NCBI GenBank assembly: GCA_963575745.1
Contig: CAUYUJ010017786.1
Span: forward strand, 128,501 to 192,500
Direction of reading: 5' to 3'
Source: Prorocentrum cordatum
Taxonomy: Eukaryota; Sar; Dinophyceae; Prorocentrales; Prorocentraceae
DNA: 64,000 nucleotides
Part shown: positions 53,576 through 62,192 of the stretch, piece after piece
Position numbering within the stretch: position 1 is the first letter of the stretch
Layout: the number at the start of each line of letters is the position of its first letter
Program-made: the position numbers and the translations under genes
Notes under the pieces: model-generated
Told to the model about the DNA's origin: nothing
Database searches by the model: none
Seen by the model: the letters and a program-made list of their open reading frames with translations, nothing else

Positions 53576-54293
53576 CCATTTGCGCGGACTCTCCCTCCCG
53601 CGCCCGACGAGGGGCCGCAGACCGCTACGAGCGACGACGAGCGCGGCGCCTGGCAGCGCGCCATGGCCGAGGAGCCCGCGACGCCCACCAACGACGCCCA
53701 GGCCGAGGCCGTGCCGAACATTCACACCAGCCTGCCCATCGTCTACGACTCCAGCTGCCCCTTCCTTTTGGTGCTTCGAGGACGGCCCTTGCAGATACAG
53801 CAACACGGGCTGCTACTCCGCGGCCCTGGCCATGACCGGCTTGGACCTGACGTGGTGCTACTTGCAGGGTGGTACCAACTGCAACCACCAGAACTCCACT
53901 GCAGTGGAGGCCAGTCCACCAGAAACCTTCCACAAGAAACCCGACCCTGAAACCCCAGAACGTCCACTGATTTTCGGTGTGGGAGCGTCGCGCTTTCCAC
54001 AGCAAAACCAACGAAACCCAAGAAACCCTGGGCACCCTGGAGACAAGCAGGGTGTCTTATTTGGCATGGGTCTCCACTGTATGGAATGCGAGATGCGCAA
54101 GTTGTGCGAAGGGCGGCCTCAGGGCTGCAGCGCCTCCGCCGCCTTCGGCCAAGACGTCATGCTACGTGTCGGGCGGGCGGATCCAATAAGAACCAGCACC
54201 ATGACTCCACCGCGTACCACATGGCTTCGTCACCGGCGTCTCAAATATGAGCAACTTTCCAGGAGCACCCCTAACTGGACGGTTTCGTCCCGA
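53576..54293. other. Intron sequence including dispersed repeat Q copy 2 (53915-54085)
   Basis: The 53580-53910 part has an open plus frame (CRYSNTGCYSAALAMTG) that looks protein-like near 53790-53900 but is short and unassigned. Confidence 0.4.
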
Positions 54294-54382
54294 GGAGGGG
54301 AGGGCGAGGAGGAGGAGGAGGAGAAGGAGGAGGAGAGGAGGAGGAGGACGGGTCGCCTAAGCCCTTCGGAGAAACCCTCCAC
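54294..54382. repeat. AGG array plus shared flank
   Basis: (AGG)n, then GGTCGCCTAAGCCCTTCGG and AGAAACCCTCCA, as at 22345-22605. From 54382 to 54909 no gene is seen; (CT)n lies at 54841-54886, just 3' of the phosphoesterase stop. Confidence 0.8.
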
Positions 54383-54909
54383 CCCTAACTTCACCGAGAA
54401 AGCCGCATCTCTCACGAAGGTGGACGGCCGGGTGTACACAGCGGTTAACCATTACTGGAACTCTACCCATGGACTGCGAGACGCGCAGGTTACGCTGACA
54501 TCACGGAGTCAACATGAAGCGTGCTCCTTCGGGCGGCTCACTACAAAAGAGGGCCTCTTGCTGTTCTTTCCTCCTCCTCCTCCTGCTGCTGCTCGTCCCT
54601 TTTCATCTTTTAATTAAAAACTCTGAGACGGACAGACAGATGGACAGCGGCCCGTAGGGAAGCCGACGGTGCGGGTCCTTCTCCCTGGCAGTGCGCCGGG
54701 CCGGAAAATCGAGCAGCGTGGCGTGAAACATGTGCTGGGTGGAAAACTGGGGTACACTATTCTGAGACGTGCCGGGGGTCTGAGACCGTCTGCCCCGTCT
54801 CCGCCTCGGCAGTCGCGCCTCTCGCCCCTCGCGCGCCCTCTCTCTCTCTTTGTTCTCTTTTTGTTTTCTCTCTCTCTCTCTCTCTGTCAAGCCCAGTGCG
54901 CCCATGTCT

Positions 54910-56550
54910 TCACGCCGCCACCTTCGCCTTTGCCTTGGGGTCGATGGCCCGGGTGCTCAAGCCCATCACCTGCCCAGCCGTGGTCGTGTACGGGCCGTAC
55001 GAGGACAAGACCTTGACCTCCGCCTCGTCGCCCCTCTTCTGCTTCATCCAATTCTTGGCGGCGGCCACGCGGCGCATCTCCTTCATGCGGTGCATCTTGT
55101 TGCGCACCACCTTGCGCCAGTAGGACCCGTCCTCGTTGGGCTGCACCACGGTGACGTCTTCGGAGTCGTCCCTGTAGAGGATGAGGGCGGAACCGCCCCA
55201 CTCGTCGTCGATGACGGCGACGAGGCGGTCCTTGAGCTCGTCGCGGCTGACCACCATGCCCAAGGGCGCGAGCGTTGATGAGTCGTACTCGATGATCATG
55301 CCGTTGTGAACGCCCAGCACGGCGCCGTCCTTCATGTGCCACCAGCAGACTTGCTCCGGGTTCGACAAGTCCACCCCTGGGTTGATGGTGCCGTCTGGGA
55401 GCTCGACGTAGCAGCCGTCGTCCTCCTGGGGCACGTACGCCTTGAACCACTTGTCGTGATCGTAGTCCTCGCTCTGGTGGGCGTACGCGATGGTGGAGCA
55501 CGAGTTGGAGCCGTCCATGTTGTTCTCGTCGATGATGCACTCGGCATACGTGATCGTCGCATCTAAGCGAATCTTGCCGCCCTTCGAGTGGTCGATTGTG
55601 CAGATCTCGAAGCCCTCGGCGTTGCCGCGGAGGAGCCTGGACTGCCGCCTGCCGTCACGCGTGGAGCGGGCGGTCATGACGGCGGTCTGTGCGAAAACGC
55701 AAGAGCCCCGATTGTTCCCGTCGGGGAAGGTGATCGAGTCCTGATAGTCGTGCGACAGGTGGAAGTGTCCGGAGAACCAAGCCTTGACGCAAGCGTTGTT
55801 TCGCACGACGTCGATGAATCTCTTGGAGTCCACGGAGTCGCAGTGGTTCAGCCAGCAGCACCCGTTGACGACGTGGCACTCCTGCAGCACGCGCAGGCCG
55901 GAGCCGATGATTGGCGCGTGCGAGAAGCAGAAGACCTGCCAGCCCTCGGAGTCGGGGTGCTTCGCGATGATGTCCTCGAACCACTCCAGCTGCTTCTTGT
56001 CGATGGAGACCTCGTGGGACGTGTACTGCGCCGTGCGGAATGCGGTGGACCCAAGCCCCACGAGGAGCGTCTTCTCCGCCACCTCGTGGCAGAACTGCGG
56101 CGTCTCCTTGCCCAAGATTCGCAAGTATGCCTCCAAGTTCTGCTCGTCGGTTCCGAACTCGTCGATGCCCTCGAGGTCGTGGTTGCCTCCCACGACGTCC
56201 CACTTGGCGCCGAAGCCGTCGAGGTACTCGCGCGCGAGGTTGAAGCAGTCCGTGGTGCCCGAGAAGAGCTGCTTCGTCTGGTTGCAGTCCTTCGACTCGC
56301 CGAGGTCGCCGAGCGAGACCACGAAGGGGCGAGGGGCCCCATTCAGGGCGGCCTTCACGTGATCGCGGCCCTCGTACGAGTGCTCAAGGTCGCGAGGGTC
56401 CAGGTGCAGGTCGCCCAGGATTCCAATCGTGAACGCGGACGGGTCATCCTCCGAGAGCTCCAGCAGCGGCGGGGGTGCGTCCTCCAGCGTCGGCACGGCG
56501 GCCGCCATGCGCAGCGGCTGCCGGGCCCTGCGCCTGCGACGGGCAGCCGC
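54910..56550 (-). CDS. Calcineurin-like metallophosphoesterase, main exon
   Basis: This is one long uninterrupted reading frame: 532 codons from the ATG at 56508, or 546 from a predicted AAAG acceptor at 56551. Numbering from that ATG, it carries the metal-binding motifs of the calcineurin-like family in order: GDLH (32-35), GDLGE (67-71), GNHD (108-111), SHAP (196-199) and GHFH (247-250). This implies a two-metal hydrolase acting on phosphate esters; the substrate cannot be told. The 280 residues after the catalytic domain are acidic and unrecognised, ending in KAKAKVAA and a stop. The sequence before the ATG reads AAARRRRRARQPLR in frame, a basic stretch fitting the end of a transit peptide, so I infer import into the plastid. 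The frame has no repeats or breaks. It lies on the same strand as Rpt6, inside an Rpt6 intron. Confidence 0.85.
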   Translation of the reverse strand, partial: AAARRRRRARQPLRMAAAVPTLEDAPPPLLELSEDDPSAFTIGILGDLHLDPRDLEHSYEGRDHVKAALNGAPRPFVVSLGDLGESKDCNQTKQLFSGTTDCFNLAREYLDGFGAKWDVVGGNHDLEGIDEFGTDEQNLEAYLRILGKETPQFCHEVAEKTLLVGLGSTAFRTAQYTSHEVSIDKKQLEWFEDIIAKHPDSEGWQVFCFSHAPIIGSGLRVLQECHVVNGCCWLNHCDSVDSKRFIDVVRNNACVKAWFSGHFHLSHDYQDSITFPDGNNRGSCVFAQTAVMTARSTRDGRRQSRLLRGNAEGFEICTIDHSKGGKIRLDATITYAECIIDENNMDGSNSCSTIAYAHQSEDYDHDKWFKAYVPQEDDGCYVELPDGTINPGVDLSNPEQVCWWHMKDGAVLGVHNGMIIEYDSSTLAPLGMVVSRDELKDRLVAVIDDEWGGSALILYRDDSEDVTVVQPNEDGSYWRKVVRNKMHRMKEMRRVAAAKNWMKQKRGDEAEVKVLSSYGPYTTTAGQVMGLSTRAIDPKAKAKVAA

Positions 56551-57378
56551 CTTTGCAGGAGAGCCCAGGATCGAATCGATAAGTCGGATCGGCGATCAAC
56601 ATGAATCGGATCAGTGGAAATCGGCAGCCAAGTCGGGAGAAGCCGAATCAGTGGAAATCGGCAGGCTAGTAAAGCCTCCATCGAGAGACTGAAATACGGA
56701 TCGGGGTCCGAAGTCGAATCTGGGAAACCCAAAGGTACCGATACCGCTACTCCCCGGACCTCTCCTGGGTGCGTTCTGACCAGAATTTCGAGGCGAATCC
56801 AGCGATGGCGACGGGGGCCTCCCAGGAGGGCCAAAGAGGGGAAAACCAGGGAAGGGTAGCGGTATGGGTATCAGATTGGAATCGGAATCGATCGAAATCG
56901 ATCGAATCGGGTCGGAGAAGTCAGAATGATCAGGAGCGGCAACACACATCTGTACCCGCGCCCCCGCAGTCTGCACTCCGGGGCGCGATCCCACGGATAC
57001 GCGGTCGCACGGATACGTTGCGCGCGGGGCATGCGCGAAAAAACTCTCCGTATCCGCGGGGTCGCGGCCCAGGAGACTCGCCCGCAAGGCCACGGGTACG
57101 GATGTTTCTTGTTCACGAAATGAGCCCCGCCTTTGCCATTGCGCCGATCTTGCAGACGTGCTGCAGCGGATTTTGTGTGGATTTCTGTCAACGCAACACC
57201 CCGAAACGGCGAGCGAAAAACAAAGTGAATTTCACGTGGTCGTTTGTAGTCTTCATTCCTGGCCCAAAAAATCCGCACGGAATTCGCTTCGAAATCCGGA
57301 ACGAAACTCTCCAGGACAATCCAGGCCCATCCCATTGTTTTCTGAACGAAAACCGCTCTGCGATGTTGGCGCCATGGC
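56551..57378 (-). other. Phosphoesterase intron 2 (proposed)
   Basis: 828 bp, GC donor and AG acceptor. It contains TCGGAATCGATCG-type short repeats (56575-56720 and 56870-56920) and CGGATACG repeats near 57000. No coding sequence is recognised. Confidence 0.4.
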
Positions 57379-57531
57379 CTTTGCGCGATTCGCACCGAGG
57401 CTGCCGGCAAGCAGTGCAGCAGCGCCGGCGGCGCCCGCACCCGCGGCGGAGGCGGAGGTCGAGGCGGCGGGCGCGTGGGGCGCCAGCGCCCGCGCGGCGC
57501 CAAGGGGCGACGCGAGGCCGACCTCAAGGCG
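57379..57531 (-). CDS. Metallophosphoesterase gene, exon 2 (predicted leader, hydrophobic segment)
   Basis: Proposed second exon, 153 nt (51 codons, phase 0/0). The acceptor is CTTGTTCTCCCCTGAG, which has a good pyrimidine tract. The donor is GC (GCAAAG then GCCATGG). It encodes RLEVGLASPLGAARAL, then an Ala/Gly-rich hydrophobic stretch ending AAALLAGSLGANRAK. The lysine codon AAG at its end is followed in the genome by GC, and exon 3 is likewise preceded by AAAG and begins GCG, so the splice borders share AAAGGC. The opposite strand has an ORF of similar composition (ATG at 57374, MAFARFAPRLPASS), so the assignment is not exclusive. A cDNA would settle it. Confidence 0.42.
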
Positions 57532-57598
57532 CTCAGGGGAGAACAAGTAGGCAGCCACACAGAATCCCCCATATGTGTTTCAAGCTTCGTGGGGATCA

Positions 57599-57752
57599 AC
57601 CAGCCTCGGACTGATCCCTACCCCCAGGACAGGCCAGCCAAGAGGCGATGACGATCTCAGGGATGCGCCCCCAGGAACTGAGGGAGTCCCTACGATCGGC
57701 ATCGAGACGAGGAGAGGCCGGGCATAGGGATAGGGCTGTGTTTCAGGCTGGT
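57599..57752. mobile_element. Inverted-repeat element family B, copy 2
   Basis: ACCAGCCTCGGACTGATCCC at the left and GGCTGTGTTTCAGGCTGGT at the right. 154 bp, inside the proposed phosphoesterase intron 1. Confidence 0.85.
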
Positions 57753-57847
57753 AAGGGATGCTCGTCTCCCGCTCCATGTCCCATATTTCCCCACATCTTC
57801 CGAGACATGGACGTTCGTTCGTGTCCGTATCCTTTGAAGGGGCCCTG

Positions 57848-57985
57848 GGACACACAAATAAATACACACAACTAAAAGGATTTCCCATATATTCCCATAT
57901 TTTCTGGGTGTCTGTCTTCCCCCCCACTTCCCATATTTCCCCATATTTTCCTGGGAGTCAACGACTAATTGTGTCTGTGTGTTTC
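57848..57985. repeat. Repeat family L, copy 3
   Basis: CACACAAATAAATACACACA, CTTCCCCCCCACTTCCCAT and TAATTGTGTCTGTGTGTTT. Confidence 0.6.
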
Positions 57986-58025
57986 GTTTCCTCCTCCTGA
58001 ATCCTTCGTTGCCCCCTCCTGAGAC

Positions 58026-58103
58026 CTGCAGGGCCGGGGCCGCCGAAGTGGCGGTGGCAGCGGGCGGCACCCCGCTGGGCACGGAGAAGGCAAGCGGCGC
58101 CAT
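58026..58103 (-). CDS. Metallophosphoesterase gene, exon 1 (predicted leader)
   Basis: Proposed first exon of the phosphoesterase gene, 26 codons from an ATG at 58103. It encodes MAPLAFSVPSGVPP then alanine- and threonine-rich sequence ending PALQ. It ends at CTGCAG before a normal GT donor (GTCTCAGG) in phase 0. A small, alanine-rich, acid-free start is what plastid leaders in peridinin dinoflagellates look like. The call rests on phase agreement with exon 2, composition and position 480 bp upstream. There is no homology evidence, so this exon is much less certain than exon 3. The intron after it (58025-57532) holds two inverted-repeat elements. Confidence 0.45.
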
Positions 58104-58126
58104 GGCTGAGAGAGCTGCCCCACGTG

Positions 58127-58142
58127 CTTGAGCCCAGATGCT
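58127..58142 (-). other. Degenerate dinoflagellate spliced-leader-like sequence
   Basis: On the minus strand this reads AGCATCTGGGCTCAAG, about 23 bases before the proposed ATG at 58103. The 3' part of the conserved dinoflagellate spliced leader is AGCCATTTTGGCTCAAG. The site differs by one missing base and two mismatches, and GGCTCAAG is exact. Relics of this kind mark genes that went through a trans-spliced mRNA and were reinserted. The match is short and could be chance. Confidence 0.35.
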
Positions 58143-58152
58143 GCCCTAATTA

Positions 58153-58305
58153 ACCAGCCTCGAACTTATCCCTATCCCTGAGATGGGCGAGCAAAAAGCG
58201 AGGACAATCTTAGGGATAGGCCCTCAGAAACTGAGGGAATCCTTAAGATCGGCATCGAGGTGAGGTGATGTCAAACATAGGGATAGGGATATGTTTCAAA
58301 CTGGT
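58153..58305. mobile_element. Inverted-repeat element family B, copy 3, with AATTA duplication
   Basis: ACCAGCCTCGAACTTATCCC at the left and ATATGTTTCAAACTGGT at the right, 153 bp. AATTA flanks both ends (58148-58152 and 58306-58310). Confidence 0.88.
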
Positions 58306-58369
58306 AATTAATTATCCTTTGGAAACTTCCTCCCTTCCTCCTCGAGAGAAGTGCCTTCAGCGGCCAGAT

Positions 58370-58960
58370 GGGACCCTTCACCCACCAGATGGGACCCTTC
58401 ACCGGCTGACCGGCTAGCTGGCTGACTGGCTGCTATTGAGCCTCCCTGGGCATCATACGTCTTGTCAGGGATCGAGCCTCCTATTGAGCCTCCTATCGAG
58501 CCTCCCTTGGCCTCCTACGTTTTCTCAGGGATCGAGCCTCCTACGAATTCCTACGATTTACAATGGATCGAGCCTCCCTGGGCTCCTATATTTTCCCAGG
58601 GATCAAGCCTCCTATCAAGCCTCTCTGGGCCTCCTATCGAGCCGAAGGTCCCAAGACACCCTCCAGACGCGGGCATGATAATCACACCAGCCCTCTGGGC
58701 GTAGGTGGTCTTACGAATTGTTCCTTTCGTCTTCCGGAACCTCTCTTCCCTTCGGAGAGGGGTACCCTGCTTAGGTTTTGATGGGGTGTTCGCGAGCCGT
58801 CAGAGCGCCCAAGATGGCCCAAGATGACTCCAAGAGGGCCTCTGGTACTCCTAGATGGCCCCTAAGATGGCTCAAGATACCGAAGATGTTTCAAGACGGC
58901 TTCCGACAAGCCTCCAAGAGGCCCCAAGAGGACCACAAGACAGCTCCTAGTGCTCTCAGA
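58370..58960. repeat. Minisatellites: GACCGGCTAGCTGG, ATCGAGCCTCCTA and CCAAGATGGC units
   Basis: Three successive tandem repeats: about 58365-58435, 58435-58670 (GGATCGAGCCTCCTATCGAG) and 58795-58950. Confidence 0.82.
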
Positions 58961-59199
58961 GCCTCCGTTGGACTTCTCCAAGAGGCCAAAGTCCATTTAA
59001 AACATGATCCGTCCACGAAACCAGAAAGAGATTTTGAACTGCGAGGCATGGAAACGTTTCAAAACACCACTTTGGGCGATGGGCAGTGGCCAGGCTGAAG
59101 ATATCCATGATGACGACACCGTGCCTGGGTTTATGCTGCGCTGCGCTGTGCCGTGCTGCGGCAGCACAAAAACGATGCTCAATTGAGGTCTACACGCAG

Positions 59200-59365
59200 G
59201 TGGTGCAACACAGAAGGTTCCATGTAAACGGTGCAAAATGGAGGGCTGCACGTAAATCACACAAGGTAGGAGATTGCAGGTAGATTGTACAAGGTTGCAC
59301 GTAAACGGTGCGAAAGTGCGGGCTGCACGTAGACTATGACAAAGTAGAGGGTTCCACGTAAACTG
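59200..59365. repeat. CACGTAAAC minisatellite
   Basis: Units of about 24 bp, for example GGTTGCACGTAAACGGTGCG. Confidence 0.75.
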
Positions 59366-59584
59366 TGCGGAGAGGGGACGTGACAGAGGAAGCGCAAGGG
59401 GACGTGGCGAGGGACACGCCAGGGGACGCGCCACAGAACGGGCAGGGGAAGCGCTTTCCCATTGCACGGGGAATGCTTCGCCTGGGAGGCTGCGACTCTA
59501 ATCCGCCGCGCATCGTCTGCGGCGCGTTTCCACAGGCTCGCCCCCCGCCTCTGCCGCCCCTTGCGGCCCCCCTCCTTCCCCCAT

Positions 59585-59753
59585 CCCCGCCCGGGAGCCT
59601 GGGGAGGGGCTCCGTGTTCCTTCATTGTTTCACAGTGTGCCTTCGGTGTTCCTCTGAAATCTTCGAAGGGGAATCGAAGTGTAACCTTTGGAAAAAAAGG
59701 GGTCTCGTTCCTTGTTTAGGGCTCCTCAGGTCAACGCCCCAACTGTAAATCGT
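59585..59753 (-). mobile_element. Inverted-repeat-ended element family D, copy 3 (inverted)
   Basis: On the minus strand: TTACAGTTGGGGCGTTGACC, AACAAGGAACGAGACCCCTT and AACAATGAAGGAACACGGAG. Confidence 0.72.
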
Positions 59754-59756
59754 CAT

Positions 59757-60480
59757 CGTCAGGGGGCCGAGGCATCGACCGTCGGAAGTCGGTGGTCGTC
59801 GCGGCAGTCGTCGGACGGTCGGCGGTCGTCGGGCGAACGTGGGCGTCCATCCGAAGACAGGCTGGAGTTCGGACCTGGTGGACTGAAGCCTGTGAGGAGA
59901 ATAGGAAGCTCGGCAAAGGGGTCACGGTGGACCACGGTGGGTGGACTGTCTGCCGCTTGGGCCTGGTGGCCGTCGCGGCTGTTGCCCCTCAAAGTCGGCG
60001 GACGGTCGTGAGTCGTCGTTCGGCTCAGGGGACACTCGTCGGGCGTCGGCGGAACGTCGTCGGTGCCAGCAGGTCGGCGGATGGTCGTCGGACGTCGTGG
60101 GGTCCGTTGGTAATGAGCGGACCCTCGTATTTGATATCCCTGGGAGTCGGCGGCCACTCACACGGAGTGTCACAGCGAGCTGCGTCAAGGGGGGTCACAC
60201 GGAGGCTGGCTGAATTGTTGGCCTGACTGTCACAGTGGGCTGGCCCACAGGAAACCTTCGGACACTCGGCAAGAGGGTCGGAGCAAACAGTGGCGGGTGG
60301 CCTGGCTCCAGCGTGGGTCTGGTGGCCCTCCGGGCAGGCGCCTGTGGTGGCCATCGGACTTTCGGGGGGGAACTCCCCGTGGCCTGCGACGTCGGGGCCG
60401 GCCGCCTGGTGGCCCCCCTGCTCTGCGTGTGGAGGGGCTTCGGCTCGGGGAGTGTCTCAGAGGTCACGCGGGGCTTGTGG
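59757..60480. repeat. GTCGGTGGTCG-type degenerate repeat
   Basis: Imperfect repeats of CGGTCGTCGG and GGCGGTCGTC with CGGTGGGTGGAC blocks. No gene. Confidence 0.65.
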
Positions 60481-60534
60481 TAGGTCCTCCGAATGATCTT
60501 GTAGGTCTCCGCGCAGACCGCCGCAGAGAGGATG
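60480..60534. repeat. 54-bp direct repeat, left copy (right copy 60718-60772)
   Basis: TAGGTCCTCCGAATGATCTT then GTAGGTCTCCGCGCAGACC and GCCGCAGAGAGGATG. The right copy differs at two positions. The pair brackets the family D element. Confidence 0.85.
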
Positions 60535-60537
60535 AGA

Positions 60538-60719
60538 TACAGTCGGGGCGTTGACCTAAGGAACCCTAAATAAGGAACGAGGCCCCTGTTTTCCATAAGT
60601 TGAACTTCGATTTCCCATGCAAAAAACCTTAGGGAAACCCGCGGCAGACTGTACAACAATCAAGGAACACCGAGCCCCTCCCCAACGGAAAGCGTTCCTT
60701 CTTCAGGGCCCCGACTGTA
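60538..60719. mobile_element. Inverted-repeat-ended element family D, copy 2
   Basis: TACAGTCGGGGCGTTGACCT and GGGCCCCGACTGTA. 12-bp terminal repeats. Confidence 0.8.
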
Positions 60720-60938
60720 GGTCCTCCGAAGGATCTCGTAGGTCTCCGCGCAGACCGCCGCAGAGAGGATGGGACAGCCGCCCTGGACGGCGGGGGGGCC
60801 TGGGAGTTCGGCGCGGAGGGCGCGGAGATCGCCGCGGAAAAACCGCGCGGAGATCGGCGCGGAGGGCGCGGAGCTCGCGCGCGGCGGGAGGCCATCGTGC
60901 AAATCGGCGGGCCCGCCGGGAGGATCGAGGGCTGACTA

Positions 60939-61095
60939 CCTACCAGACCACCCCAACCCAACCCGAAGACCCGAATTTCGGGTTGGGGGGGGCAAGGGTT
61001 CCACATGTGTTTTCTCGATGTTTCCCGACCCCCCCCCCCCACTGGAAATCGAGGATAAATCTGAGCCTTCGAGTTGGGTTGGGGTGGTTTGGTGG
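60939..61095. mobile_element. Inverted-repeat element family C, copy 3
   Basis: CTACCAGACCACCCCAACCC and GAGTTGGGTTGGGGTGGTTT. Confidence 0.85.
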
Positions 61096-61344
61096 GTGGT
61101 GAAGGGCAGGTGGGCGAGGAAGAGCCTGGTCGCCAGGCGCGGGGGCTCGGAAGAGCAGCTCTCGTGCTGGACGGGTCGCACGCCCGCAGCGCGGGGCGCG
61201 CTCGCCGAAGTGGGGGGGGGGGCCACGCAGCGTGGCACACGGCAGCTGCCGCCCTCAGGAGCCGAGCACGCCCGGGCCCTGAAGAGGTCGCAGGATCCGA
61301 AGAGGACCAGGTGGGGTCGGCCAGCGCTGCGATCCTGATGTAAA

Positions 61345-61500
61345 GGGCAGAGAATCCACCCCGATAGTAACCACCCCGACACGCGAAGCCGTTTAGCAAA
61401 AGCGCCCAAAGAAGGAATCGAAGAGGGCAGGGCTGTTTAGTAAACGGCCAGGGCCATTTAGTAAACGCCAGTTGTCCGGTCCAGGTGGTTGTTCCTCCCT
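61345..61500. mobile_element. Inverted-repeat-like element family F, copy 2
   Basis: GCCCAAAGAAGGAATC, GGGCAGGGCTGTTTAGTAAA and CCAGGTGGTTGTTCCTCC. See 30825-30962. Confidence 0.62.
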
Positions 61501-61632
61501 TGATGGTAGACCTTTCGAACTGCCGTGCCGCTGGTATACGTGCGGTCTCGCTGGGCTTCGCGCCGAGCTTTGCCCTGGTGGGTGTGCCAGTAAGGTTTGG
61601 CGGAGGCTGCAGCGGTCTAAACCTAGGTTTAG

Positions 61633-61788
61633 GTCAAGCATGTCCCCCTACAGGCGGATTTTTGAGCGAAAAATTAAAATATACCCAAAATATACCCCAA
61701 AAAATATTCAAACATAGTCAAAGAATCGTCCCCTGACTATTTTTTACTAGTTTTGAATATCCCTTCGGTAGTGGGACAGGCCCGACTT
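61633..61788. mobile_element. Inverted-repeat element family A, intact copy
   Basis: GTCAAGCATGTCCCCCTACA then GGCGGATTTTT at the left; AATATCCCTTCGGTAGTGGG then ACAGGCCCGACTT at the right. A/T-rich interior (AAAATATACCCCAAAAAATA). About 156 bp. Confidence 0.82.
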
Positions 61789-62150
61789 ACTCTTAGGCCC
61801 TCTGGTGGCAACTGTCCTTTTTCCGAGGTAGCGGGCGGATAGATGACCGCGGGGTTCCAGAGATCTTCCGTCGGCGCCGCTGTCGCTGATGTTCCTGTTG
61901 GCATCGGAGGTTCACACTGAATAACTGGCACGGGTTTGCTATGGATATTACTCGTATGTGAGGTCCCGTGATCGGCCCTGTGGCGCAAAGGCATCATGGG
62001 GACGTCCCAGTTTGGTGCATCACTGCTGATGTGAAGAGCAGTGGCTTCGACGGTGGTACCTGCAGGTGCGGTGACACGGTTTGTGGCCTCTTTGCGCGTA
62101 TGGGGATAGTACAGCTTGATTTGGTTGATTTTCTTCTCGCACAGTTTCAT
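61737..62150 (-). CDS. Unrecognised 137-codon ORF ending inside an inverted-repeat element
   Basis: The frame starts MKLCEKKINQIKLYY and has mixed composition (KPVPVIQCEPPMPTG). Its last 20 or so codons and the stop come from the inverted-repeat element at 61633-61788. It lies 42 bases downstream of the 158-codon ORF on the same strand. No domain is recognised. A chance ORF is likely. Confidence 0.13.
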   Translation of the reverse strand: MKLCEKKINQIKLYYPHTRKEATNRVTAPAGTTVEATALHISSDAPNWDVPMMPLRHRADHGTSHTSNIHSKPVPVIQCEPPMPTGTSATAAPTEDLWNPAVIYPPATSEKGQLPPEGLRVSRACPTTEGIFKTSKK

Positions 62151-62192
62151 CAGTTCTTACGCTGGTCGGAGCGGCGTTGCGAGCATATGTTC

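Noticed and set aside
55306-56604. Plus-strand 338-codon ORF opposite the phosphoesterase
   Set aside because: Antisense shadow of a GC3-rich gene; it contains no motif, whereas the minus frame has five metal-site motifs in order.
57374-57550. Plus-strand ORF MAFARFAPRLPASS as an alternative leader exon
   Set aside because: No downstream partner gene lies on the plus strand, and the minus reading is phase-compatible with the phosphoesterase. Not excluded outright.
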